This document shows positions 1 through 6,355 of a stretch of DNA of 7,257 nucleotides, piece by piece. How positions within the stretch are numbered: the first letter of the stretch is position 1; each line of letters opens with the position of its first letter. Made by a program: the position numbers and the translations under genes. Origin of the DNA: Bifidobacteriaceae bacterium (GTDB taxonomy: Bacteria; Actinomycetota; Actinomycetes; Actinomycetales; WQXJ01); assembly GCA_031268115.1 (NCBI GenBank), contig JAIRXV010000080.1, positions 1 through 7,257 on the forward strand, written 5' to 3'. The notes beneath the pieces were generated by a model. The model searched no databases. It had not been told where the DNA came from and saw only the letters and a program-made list of their open reading frames with translations.

Positions 1-530
1 TCGGCCTTACATACGGTGCAAGTGGCGCTCAGCGCAACCATCAGATCGTCCGCCTCGTTCACCTTGATCTTCGGGCTGAAATCTTCGGGCCACGGATCGA
101 TTTCCCGCGGCTCACGGTACGAGAACATCCGATGGGTGATCGAAATCAGCTTCAGGGGGCCGCCGATGGCGCGGAACGAGTGACCCGTGCCAGGCCAGAT
201 GGCAACCATGTCGCCGGGGCCGCACTCCACGGTATCGCCGTTGGAAAAGGTCATTTCGCCGTGACCCTCGACAACGATGTACCACTCCTCGACATCGGTC
301 TGCGTCGGCATATCGCGGTGGATATGCATGCCGATCGCTTCCTCGGCCGTGTCGGGCGGAATTACCGCGAACGAAATATGGGGTTGCCACAACCCCCTAT
401 CGAACGCTTGGGTGACGTCGATCTCCACGGACGAACCGTGGATCGCCGCCTTGCGAAAGGCCAGATTGTCGAAGCCATACCGCTGCCAGCCGCGCGCGTG
501 GGCATGGTCCATGGACGTGTTTCGTGTCAT
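1..530 (-). CDS. Cupin-fold metalloprotein, 3' end cut by left edge
   Basis: An open frame starts at ATG 530-528 and runs without a stop off the left edge (176 codons visible). The upstream sequence has AGGAG three bases before the ATG and GAAGGAG further back; the next ATG (residue 7) has no ribosome site. The translation contains both cupin motifs: H69-x-H71 with E82 and G89 (EEWYIVVEG) in motif 1, and G106-D...P113-G114-x-G-H117 in motif 2. This gives a complete 3-His/1-Glu metal site for Fe, Mn, Ni or Zn. The gap from H71 to E82 is longer than in the classic motif. The visible C-terminus holds C171-x-x-C174, which is not part of a standard cupin. It lies 37 nt after the ATPase gene, so it is probably in the same operon. 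Possible roles are sugar isomerase or epimerase, or dioxygenase, including Dke1-type beta-diketone cleavage. The fold is confident, the reaction unknown. Confidence 0.85.
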   Translation of the reverse strand, partial: MTRNTSMDHAHARGWQRYGFDNLAFRKAAIHGSSVEIDVTQAFDRGLWQPHISFAVIPPDTAEEAIGMHIHRDMPTQTDVEEWYIVVEGHGEMTFSNGDTVECGPGDMVAIWPGTGHSFRAIGGPLKLISITHRMFSYREPREIDPWPEDFSPKIKVNEADDLMVALSATCTVCKA

Positions 531-567
531 TGACTCCTGATTCTCCTTCGTGTGAGTTGTGTTTTCG

Positions 568-1758
568 TTACGTCCAGATCGCCATTCCAGTGCCGATGTC
601 GAACAGGTGCAGCCGGTCTTGCCGAACGGAGATCGGGATCCGATCGCCGACATCGATCTCAAGGCTCGGATCGGTCCGGATGATGAGGGTGACCTCACCC
701 TCGTCGCCTGTACTCCCGGGCGCGCGCGTATCGCCTTCGCCCGAGTCGGCCGCCTCGATCACTTCATCTGCCACGACCGCCTTCGCTGCGATGTCGGCAT
801 AGACCAGCGCCTCGGCGCCGAGCACCTCAACCCGCGAAACCCGGGCCCGCAGGCTCCCCGACGATTCATCGACCAGCGCCAAATTCTCCGGTCGAACGCC
901 AACCCCAACGCACCGTCCCACGAAGGCCTCAAGCGACGGTCGGCCGCGCACGACCCCCGGCTCCAAACTCAGCACCTGGTCTCTCAGGTGCAATTGATAG
1001 CTGGCTTCGCAGCGTTCCACACGGGCTTCGAAGAAGTTCATGCCCGGGGAGCCGATGAACGCCGCCACGAAGATATTCGCCGGGTGGGCGTACACGTTCT
1101 GGGGTGGGCCTTCCTGCTGGAGGACACCCTTTCGCATCACCGCGATCCGGCGCCCCATGGTCATCGCTTCCACCTGGTCGTGGGTGACATAGACGGTCGT
1201 GATGCCCAGCTCCTTTTGCAGGTTCGCGATCTCCGACCGCATCTGCACCCTGAGCTTGGCGTCCAGGTTCGACAGCGGCTCATCCATGAGGAACGCCTGT
1301 GGCTCGCGCACAATCGCTCGGCCCATGGCGACCCGCTGGCGTTGCCCGCCGGAAAGAGTCCGCGGCTTGCGCCGCAAGTACTCGGTCAACCCCAGCAGGC
1401 CGGCCGCTCTCTCCACGCGGGAACGGATTTCGTCCTTCGCCATGTGCCGCGCCCGCAGCGGGAACGCGATGTTCTCGAAGATCGACATGTGCGGATATAG
1501 GGCGTAGTTCTGGAACACCATCGCGAGATCCCGTTTGCCGGGGTCAACGCCGTTCACGACGCGGTCCCCTATGGAAATGGTGCCCTCGGTGATGTCCTCC
1601 AGCCCGGCGACCATCCGCAGGGCCGTGGTCTTACCGCACCCAGACGGTCCGACGAACACCATGAACTCGCCATCTTCGATGTCGAGGTTGAGGTCGCTGA
1701 CCGCGCGTGTCCCGCCCGGGTAGACCTTGCCAACGCTAGACAGTGAAATTGTTGCCAT
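568..1758 (-). CDS. ABC sugar importer ATPase (MsmK/UgpC/MalK family)
   Basis: A 396-residue cytoplasmic ATPase that should drive the importer formed with the two permeases and the lipoprotein. All nucleotide-binding motifs are intact: Walker A GPSGCGKT (37-44), Q-loop Q83, signature LSGGQ (135-139), Walker B FLMDE (156-160), D-loop SNLD (163-166) and switch H193. The region from about 235 to the end is the TOBE/OB-fold regulatory domain typical of carbohydrate CUT1 ATPases, with the usual RPENLAL and RLHLFD stretches. It is longer than the usual 360-370 residues: an acidic, Gly/Ser-rich stretch around 324-354 is inserted between two TOBE strands. The ATG at 1758-1756 lies 4 nt after the permease 2 stop, with AGGGG about 9 nt upstream. 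Many actinobacterial sugar operons lack an ATPase and share one encoded elsewhere; this operon carries its own. The substrate cannot be inferred from this subunit. Confidence 0.96.
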   Translation of the reverse strand: MATISLSSVGKVYPGGTRAVSDLNLDIEDGEFMVFVGPSGCGKTTALRMVAGLEDITEGTISIGDRVVNGVDPGKRDLAMVFQNYALYPHMSIFENIAFPLRARHMAKDEIRSRVERAAGLLGLTEYLRRKPRTLSGGQRQRVAMGRAIVREPQAFLMDEPLSNLDAKLRVQMRSEIANLQKELGITTVYVTHDQVEAMTMGRRIAVMRKGVLQQEGPPQNVYAHPANIFVAAFIGSPGMNFFEARVERCEASYQLHLRDQVLSLEPGVVRGRPSLEAFVGRCVGVGVRPENLALVDESSGSLRARVSRVEVLGAEALVYADIAAKAVVADEVIEAADSGEGDTRAPGSTGDEGEVTLIIRTDPSLEIDVGDRIPISVRQDRLHLFDIGTGMAIWT

Positions 1759-1762
1759 CTCG

Positions 1763-2599
1763 CTATCCCCTAATCCCGCCGGCGAACCCGCGGATCATCT
1801 GTTTTTGAGCCAACACGAAGAAGATCACCAGCGGCGCCAGCGCGATGATCACGACAGCGAATACAAGGTTCCACTTGGTCAAGTACTCGCCGACGAAGGA
1901 GTAGATCGCGACGGGAATCGTCGCGTTCTGGGTCCCTCCCAAAAAGACCAGGGACGCGAAGAAGTCGTTCCAGATGAACAGGCCCGTCATGATCGCGACC
2001 GTGCCGGTAACCGGCCTCAATAGGGGGAACACGACACGGAAGAAGATGCGGAATATCCCGGCCCCGTCCACGCGCGCGGATTCCTCGTAGTCGCGCGGCA
2101 ACTGTCGAACAAACCCAGTGTACAAGAACACCGTCAGTGGCATGAACACACCCACCCACAAGATAATCATGCTCAGATACGTTCCGGTAATCCCGGCGGT
2201 ACGGAAACCCACGTAGAGTGGAACGATGCAAAGTTGGAATGGGACAATGATGCCGAGCAAGAATAGCACATATAGGAGGTTACTGAGCCGTCCGGGGCGC
2301 CTTGCCAGCACGTACGAGCATAGTGATCCGGTGACGATGAGGATGACCACGGCGCTGATGGTGATGATCGCGCTACTCAGAAGCGATTGAGTCAGCGTTG
2401 GATCGGTGCGCTCACCCCAGGCCTCTGAGAAATTTCCCCAGTCCGGCTGAGCCGGGAATTCCCACGGCTTGGTGAAGAGCTGATCGTTCGGCTTCAGTGC
2501 CACCGAGATCAGGATGTACAAGGGTAAACAGAAGCCCGCGGCTAGGACCAGCATCACCAGTTCGTGGCCGAAGGTCCTCCACGTGTAGCGCTTGTTCAC
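1763..2599 (-). CDS. ABC sugar transporter permease 2 (MalG-like)
   Basis: A 278-residue inner-membrane permease of the carbohydrate CUT1 family, partner of the upstream permease. About six hydrophobic helices are visible, near residues 14-35, 74-98, 108-130, 141-163, 196-220 and 245-264. The EAA loop that docks on the ATPase is YEESARVDGAGIFRIFFRVV (171-190) followed by FPLL. The C-terminus QKQMIRGFAGGIRG matches the usual end of MalG-type subunits. The start is GTG at 2599-2597: it overlaps the permease 1 stop (GTGA) and has GGGAGGA six bases upstream, and from there the N-terminus matches the family. The frame stays open upstream to 2827, but that part only overlaps permease 1 in another frame and looks non-coding. 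Stop TAG at 1765-1763. Family confident; substrate unknown. Confidence 0.95.
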   Translation of the reverse strand: MNKRYTWRTFGHELVMLVLAAGFCLPLYILISVALKPNDQLFTKPWEFPAQPDWGNFSEAWGERTDPTLTQSLLSSAIITISAVVILIVTGSLCSYVLARRPGRLSNLLYVLFLLGIIVPFQLCIVPLYVGFRTAGITGTYLSMIILWVGVFMPLTVFLYTGFVRQLPRDYEESARVDGAGIFRIFFRVVFPLLRPVTGTVAIMTGLFIWNDFFASLVFLGGTQNATIPVAIYSFVGEYLTKWNLVFAVVIIALAPLVIFFVLAQKQMIRGFAGGIRG

Positions 2600-3510
2600 A
2601 GTTTGTCCTCCCGACGCCTCAAGAGGAACATTTGGGCCAAGGCCATACATGCGACAATCAACGCCAACACGAGGGCCAACGCCGCGCCGTAGCCGTATTC
2701 CCCAAATACGAATGTGTTCTTCCACACCATGGTGGCAAGAGTTTCGGTGGCGCCCGACGGTCCGCCGCCCGTGAGAGCGATCACTTGGTCGAAGGCGCCC
2801 AATCCCCAGATCAACGTCAAGGTGCACGCGACCGTGAGGGCGGGCGCCAGGAGGGGCAGCGTCACGCGCCGGAACTTCATCCAGCGCGATGCTCCATCCA
2901 CGGCCACGGCATCGTCCAATTCTTCGGGGATACCCTCAAGCCCCGCGAGGTAGATGATCATCGTAAGGCCCGTGTACTGCCAACAGATGACCAGCGCAAT
3001 CGTGTAGAGCGCCCACTGAGGATCCGCCGTCCAGGCCTTCTGAAGAGAATCTAACCCCAATCCATCCAGAATCTGATTGAATGGTCCCTTGTAGGAGAAG
3101 ATGAACTGCCAGATGTAACCGGTCGCCAAATGGCTTAGCGCAAACGGGATGAAGAACATTGCCCTCAGGAGATTGCGCGTCTTCAGGGGGCCGCGCAGAC
3201 CCAGTGCCAAGGCCAACCCCCCCACGTTCGCGACCACCAGCAGCACCCCGGCCAATATCAGCGTATTCGCCAGAGCACCCAGGCCGCCTCCGCGAGAAAA
3301 TATCCGACCAAAGTTGTCCAGGCCCACCGAGTTGGCCGATAGCGTCAAGCCATTCCAGTCTGTGAACGCGTATCCGGCGCTGCCCACCGCGGGCAGGAAC
3401 CTCAACACGAGCATCAAGACGATCCCCGGAATCGCGAGCACCCACGGAACGTGTCTGACCAAGATCTTGCGGCGTCTTCTTAGGACCGCCTTGCTTGGGG
3501 GCGCACTCAT
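2596..3510 (-). CDS. ABC sugar transporter permease 1 (MalF-like)
   Basis: A 304-residue inner-membrane permease of the CUT1 type. A basic N-terminus (RRRRK, 11-15) precedes the first helix (about 22-45), which ends in the family's FLPAV...YAFTDWNG stretch. Further hydrophobic segments lie near 78-105, 112-133, 166-190, 218-240 and 274-297. The EAA loop for the ATPase contact is EELDDAVAVDGASRWMKFRR (196-215), followed by VTLPLL. The TGGGP turn (247-251) is also typical. ATG 3510-3508 overlaps the TGA of the preceding small gene (ATGA), and GAGGAA lies five bases upstream, so translation is probably coupled. The frame is open further upstream to 3744, but that extension is Arg/Gly-rich shadow sequence over the small gene. 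The stop overlaps the GTG start of permease 2. Family confident; substrate unknown. Confidence 0.95.
   Translation of the reverse strand: MSAPPSKAVLRRRRKILVRHVPWVLAIPGIVLMLVLRFLPAVGSAGYAFTDWNGLTLSANSVGLDNFGRIFSRGGGLGALANTLILAGVLLVVANVGGLALALGLRGPLKTRNLLRAMFFIPFALSHLATGYIWQFIFSYKGPFNQILDGLGLDSLQKAWTADPQWALYTIALVICWQYTGLTMIIYLAGLEGIPEELDDAVAVDGASRWMKFRRVTLPLLAPALTVACTLTLIWGLGAFDQVIALTGGGPSGATETLATMVWKNTFVFGEYGYGAALALVLALIVACMALAQMFLLRRREDKL
2606..2612 (-). promoter_or_regulatory. Ribosome binding site for the GTG start of permease 2
   Basis: GGGAGGA on the minus strand, six bases before GTG 2599. It lies inside the last codons of permease 1 and supports the GTG start, whose last two bases are part of the permease 1 TGA stop. 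Confidence 0.85.
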
Positions 3511-3857
3511 GGGCGTTCCTCGACCTGACGGGGCCCAACCTTCTTGTAGATCCAGACCTGCGAATCGTCCTTCCACAGGGGTTGCTCCGGGTGCGCCCGC
3601 GGACCTAGATCCTTCCGGTCTCCCAGTGCCGAGAGAATCTCCCCCTCGGGTCTGGCGATCTCGTAGATCACGATGTACTTCCACGGTGGGCTCTGATCGG
3701 CTCGCTGCTCCGAACTCAGCTCGTAGCGCTGCGCCGCCACCCATCCGGGTGCCGAGATGACCTCCGGAACGTGGTAGCGATCGTAGAACTCGTTGAACTC
3801 GTTCTCCTTCCCGTCAACGGGGTTGGTCAGAGCGATAAAGATGTGATCGGCTTCCAT
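3507..3857 (-). CDS. Small dimeric alpha-beta-barrel (ferredoxin-like, EthD-type) protein
   Basis: A 116-residue soluble protein. The first strand (HIFIALTNP, 5-13), then the helix EFNEFYDRYHVPEV (20-33) with a Tyr-Asp-x-x-His-x-Pro-Glu core (Y25, D26, H29, P31, E32), then GWVAAQRYEL (38-47) and WKYIVIYEI (59-67) follow the beta-alpha-beta-beta pattern of the dimeric alpha-beta-barrel superfamily, which includes EthD-like proteins and small cofactor-free oxygenases or lyases. The conserved His is often placed in the barrel pocket in such proteins. ATG 3857-3855 is preceded by a strong AAGGAGGA at 8-nt spacing. Its stop overlaps the start of permease 1 (ATGA). Placement between the binding protein and permease genes ties its expression to the importer and suggests a role on the imported compound, either enzymatic or binding. 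The fold is moderately confident; no function is claimed. Confidence 0.82.
   Translation of the reverse strand: MEADHIFIALTNPVDGKENEFNEFYDRYHVPEVISAPGWVAAQRYELSSEQRADQSPPWKYIVIYEIARPEGEILSALGDRKDLGPRAHPEQPLWKDDSQVWIYKKVGPRQVEERP
3516..3521 (-). promoter_or_regulatory. Ribosome binding site for permease 1 within the preceding gene
   Basis: GAGGAA on the minus strand, five bases before ATG 3510. It lies inside the last codons of the alpha-beta-barrel gene. With the ATGA overlap this points to coupled translation of the two proteins. Confidence 0.75.
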
Positions 3858-3897
3858 GTTGGTGTTCCTCCTTCGCCGGGCGGGCTGCCGTGGCCCC

Positions 3898-3932
3898 GAG
3901 GGGTCCGCTCATCGGGACGAGACGGACCCCTC
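3898..3932 (-). terminator. Strong intergenic stem-loop after binding-protein gene
   Basis: Perfect 10-bp arms GAGGGGTCCG (3898-3907) and CGGACCCCTC (3923-3932) enclose a 15-nt loop in which CTC and GAG can pair for three more bases beyond a one-base bulge. It begins 28 nt after the binding-protein stop. No T-tract follows on the minus strand, so it is not a classic intrinsic terminator. In sugar-importer operons such structures often leave more mRNA for the binding protein than for the permeases, by partial termination or by blocking 3' decay. That role is inferred here. Confidence 0.7.
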
Positions 3933-3960
3933 CACTGGGTTGTTGGCGCAGAACTCTAGT

Positions 3961-5313
3961 TCAGCTTTCTTCCCATGCGTTGTCGAAGTCTTGGAGCACT
4001 TCTTCCACGGTCTTCTGATTCGTAAACAGGCCCTGAATACTCGCCCCGACAATATCTCTCATCGATGGGCTGGGCCACAGGGCAACCTGATCGGGCACGA
4101 TCAGACCCTCCTCGAACACCGTCGTCAAGTCCTTGTACGATTCCGGCATTTCTGCGGTGGCGGCCTGTTGCCCGGAAAGCAGATAGTTCAGGTCGCTGTA
4201 CGTGTCCGAAGACTCCGGGCTGGCCAGATACTCCAGGAATTGCTTAGCCTCCTCCTGATGGGTCGAGCCTGTCCAAATGCCCATTCCGCCAGCCGATTGC
4301 GGCGTCAAACGAGTGTCTTCTTTCGCATCGGCGGGGAATGGGAACATCCCGATGTTGAGGTCCGGGGACTCTGCCTTCACGCGCCCGTTTTGGCCACCGT
4401 ATGTGAACATCATGGCGGCCTCCGCGTTAGCGAACTCCGAGATCATCTCGGGCATCTGCAGGGCGGCGGTGCCGGCTGAGAAGCAGCCGCCGTCGATCAT
4501 CTCAACGATCTGTTCCAGGGCGCGGGTCCAACCCGGATCCCCCACGAAGGTCACTTCGTCCGCGTAGCGCTTATCCAGCCAGTCTGGGTCTAGCGAGGTG
4601 ACCGTGTTGCCAGCGATGACGGCGGTGTTGTTGGCATCGACCGCTGGCAGACCCGCGGCAAATGAGATCGGTACAACGTCTGAATTCTCGCTGATTGTGC
4701 CGCATACGCCCAGCAGTTCGTCGAACGTCTGCGGAACCTCAACGCCAAGCTCGGCGAAGATGTCGCGGTTGTAGTTGAGCAGGGCCAGCGGCGAGAGGCC
4801 CACCTCGTAGCCGAGGACCTTTCCGTCCACCGTATAGAGGTCCTTGGTTCCTTCGTACATGCCCGCAACCCACGGCTGGTCCGAGAGGTCCATCAGGTAA
4901 CCGGCCTCAGCGAAGGGCCGTACCGAAACGGGCGCCGCCTGTCCGCCGATGACGTACACGATGTCGGTCCCGTTGCCCGAAGCGAATTGCGTTATAACCG
5001 CTGAGTTGAAGGAGTCTCCCGATTCGTAGTAGCTCGCCTCAATGTTGATGCTGGGGTTTGCCTCTTCGAATGCTGCGATGACCGCGTCGAGCCCGGGCTT
5101 GCCGCCGTTCATCATAGCTATCGTGATCGAGACCGCATCGCCCCCCGCCGCTTGATCCTCGTCCGTCGTGCCAGCGTCCCCAGCGGACTCGCTCGTGGTG
5201 GAGCCCGTGTCTTCCTCGGCGCCTTGGTCCGACGGCGAACACGAAACGACTAGGGACGCGGTAGCAACGACGCCGATCGCTGCCAGGAGCATCCTTGGTG
5301 TATTTTTCTTCAT
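3961..5313 (-). CDS. ABC sugar-type extracellular solute-binding lipoprotein (family 1)
   Basis: A 450-residue substrate-capture protein of a CUT1 importer, anchored outside the membrane. The N-terminus is a lipoprotein signal peptide: MKKNTPR, a hydrophobic core (8-23) and lipobox VVSC with C25 as lipidated residue. Residues 26-60 form a low-complexity Ser/Thr/Asp/Glu/Gly linker, typical of Gram-positive lipoproteins. The mature domain begins near VSITIAMM (61) and shows family-1 features: VIAAFEEANPSINIEASYY (78-96), FASGNGTDIVYV (110-121), LLNYNRDIF (178-186) and GGMGIWTGST (342-351) before a helix EEAKQFLEYLASPE. C204 and C277 are the only Cys in the mature domain and could form a disulfide. 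The start is ATG 5313-5311, with AGAGGAG five bases upstream. A stem-loop follows the stop. The sequence is acidic. The ligand is not identifiable; sugar, polyol or related compound is inferred from the family. Confidence 0.95.
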   Translation of the reverse strand: MKKNTPRMLLAAIGVVATASLVVSCSPSDQGAEEDTGSTTSESAGDAGTTDEDQAAGGDAVSITIAMMNGGKPGLDAVIAAFEEANPSINIEASYYESGDSFNSAVITQFASGNGTDIVYVIGGQAAPVSVRPFAEAGYLMDLSDQPWVAGMYEGTKDLYTVDGKVLGYEVGLSPLALLNYNRDIFAELGVEVPQTFDELLGVCGTISENSDVVPISFAAGLPAVDANNTAVIAGNTVTSLDPDWLDKRYADEVTFVGDPGWTRALEQIVEMIDGGCFSAGTAALQMPEMISEFANAEAAMMFTYGGQNGRVKAESPDLNIGMFPFPADAKEDTRLTPQSAGGMGIWTGSTHQEEAKQFLEYLASPESSDTYSDLNYLLSGQQAATAEMPESYKDLTTVFEEGLIVPDQVALWPSPSMRDIVGASIQGLFTNQKTVEEVLQDFDNAWEES

Positions 5314-5318
5314 GAGAA

Positions 5319-5325
5319 CTCCTCT
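5319..5325 (-). promoter_or_regulatory. Ribosome binding site fixing the lipoprotein start
   Basis: AGAGGAG on the minus strand, five bases before ATG 5313. It decides for this start over an in-frame TTG at 5451, which overlaps the crotonase stop and would put 46 polar residues in front of the signal peptide. Confidence 0.85.
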
Positions 5326-5348
5326 TTGAGTTGTCTTAGAGCTGTTCT

Positions 5349-5375
5349 GGCGTGCCCTATTTAGCGGCGCACGCC
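5349..5375 (-). promoter_or_regulatory. Inverted repeat upstream of binding-protein gene, possible operator or 5' leader hairpin
   Basis: Perfect 7-bp arms GGCGTGC and GCACGCC are separated by 13 nt, in the 134-nt spacer 36 nt upstream of the binding-protein ATG. The spacer between the arms contains TAAATA (minus strand), a weak -10-like string, but I see no convincing -35 box. This is the largest intergenic gap in the window, so it is the likeliest place for an internal promoter and repressor site. It could equally be an mRNA hairpin. Low confidence. Confidence 0.35.
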
Positions 5376-5447
5376 CCTTTGTGATTTGGGTTGGCCCTTC
5401 TTCGGTTCGACTTGCCCGATCCCGAAACAGGGATAAAATGAGGTCGA

Positions 5448-6308
5448 TCAATCGAAGTTGTTCTTGCGTCCTTCGCGTACATAGTCAACCGTGGAACGGA
5501 TGTGCTGTTCGCCATGTATGGCATGTTTCGACGCCACGTGGCCAAACATTTGGATGCCGAATCCGCCGTCGAGGTCCTCGAATATCCTGCGCTTCCAGGG
5601 ACGGCGAATGATCTGGGTGGTGAGGCGGCGGATGGTCCGAGGACGGGACATGATGTGATCGGCCAGCGCCCAGGCGCGGGCCTCAAGCTGATCGCGTGGC
5701 AGCACCTCGTTGACCAGTCCGAGTTCCAGAGCCTTGGAGGCGGAGATCGCCTCCCCCGTCAAGAGCGCGTAGGCCGCCCGCTTGACGCCGAGCAGCTCCT
5801 GGAAACAGTTGTGGATGCCATCGGCCGGGACAGAACCGATGTCGAAGTGGAGATCGAAGATGACCGCATCCTCTGCGGCCAGAGTCAAATCGCACATCAG
5901 GACGATTTCCGGATGGAATCCGGAACCGTTGAACAAGCCGATCGTGGGGACTTCTATCTCGTTGACTAGCGCTGTGACGTTGGTTCGCCCGTCTTTGTAG
6001 GCATACTCATACGCCCAGCTGTAGACGTCGGCCTCTTCGATCTCGAAGCCCTTCGGATCGGAGCCCATCATGAACTCCTCCCCCGATCCGGTTAGGATCA
6101 CCAATTCGTTCTTCGGATCGGAGCCGATCACCTTGAGCATTTGGCCGAGCGCTCGGTGGTTCTGGACGCTGAGTTGAATCGGCCCACCCAGCGTGTGCGC
6201 CTTGGCCAGCAAAACGCCGTCCTCGCGCCGCTCAAGGTGGAAGAAGTCCTTGAATTGCTCCCGGTACTCCTCAAAGTCGGGAGTCGGCACAAACTCCTGA
6301 AGCGACAT
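5448..6308 (-). CDS. Crotonase-fold C-C hydrolase, 6-oxocamphor hydrolase-like
   Basis: A 286-residue enoyl-CoA hydratase/isomerase superfamily protein. The crotonase core runs from about 24 to 225: VILTGSGEEFMMGSD (70-84), then NGSGFHPEIVLMCDLTLAAE (127-146), FDLHFDIGSVPADGIH (151-166) and LLTGEAISASKALELGLVNE (182-201). The canonical GGG oxyanion segment is replaced by GFHPE. As recalled, 6-oxocamphor hydrolase also has HPE here and uses a His (H122) plus a His-Asp pair (H145, D154). H132, H154 and D163 fall at the matching places here. The equivalent of its E244 seems to be Q253 by eye. This suggests retro-Claisen hydrolysis of a beta-diketone rather than CoA-ester hydration. The first oxyanion element (MGSD) remains fairly canonical, so a CoA-dependent role is possible. 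A C-terminal part (about 245-286) is long and charged. The ATG has GGAAGG close upstream and lies 47 nt after the transketolase gene. Confidence 0.9.
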   Translation of the reverse strand: MSLQEFVPTPDFEEYREQFKDFFHLERREDGVLLAKAHTLGGPIQLSVQNHRALGQMLKVIGSDPKNELVILTGSGEEFMMGSDPKGFEIEEADVYSWAYEYAYKDGRTNVTALVNEIEVPTIGLFNGSGFHPEIVLMCDLTLAAEDAVIFDLHFDIGSVPADGIHNCFQELLGVKRAAYALLTGEAISASKALELGLVNEVLPRDQLEARAWALADHIMSRPRTIRRLTTQIIRRPWKRRIFEDLDGGFGIQMFGHVASKHAIHGEQHIRSTVDYVREGRKNNFD

Positions 6309-6355
6309 TGCCTTCCGTTCTCTCGTAGTTGATGGATGGGGTTCTGGTTTTCACG

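Noticed and set aside
559..1500. Long plus-strand open frame (313 codons) opposite the ATPase gene
   Set aside because: It is antisense to a fully conserved ATPase with all motifs intact; its translation is Arg/His/Pro-rich with no recognisable domain, as expected of a shadow frame in GC-rich DNA.
2600..2827. 76-residue N-terminal extension of permease 2 from GTG 2827
   Set aside because: The extension lies in another frame over permease 1 and has no membrane or family features; GTG 2599 has GGGAGGA at 6-nt spacing.
2936..3538. Minus-strand open frame of 200 codons in another frame over permease 1
   Set aside because: The alternative frame encodes membrane helices and an EAA loop; this one gives a Gly/Arg-rich product without domains.
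3511..3744. 78-residue N-terminal extension of permease 1
   Set aside because: The extension is the frame-shifted shadow of the barrel gene; ATG 3510 has its own ribosome site and a coupling overlap.
3149..3760. Plus-strand open frame of about 200 codons across permease 1 and the barrel gene
   Set aside because: It spans two well-supported genes on the other strand and encodes a Pro/Arg/Ser-rich low-complexity product.
5419..5434. ATCCC-N6-GGGAT inverted repeat just after the crotonase stop, considered as a terminator
   Set aside because: The stem is only 5 bp and no T-tract follows in the direction of transcription; too weak to call.
5314..5451. 46-residue N-terminal extension of the binding protein from TTG 5451, overlapping the crotonase stop
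   Set aside because: The extension would bury a good lipoprotein signal peptide behind polar residues; ATG 5313 has AGAGGAG at ideal spacing.
6309..6355. Possible promoter between transketolase and crotonase genes
   Set aside because: The gap is only 47 nt, with no recognisable -35/-10 pair or hairpin; readthrough as one operon is simpler.
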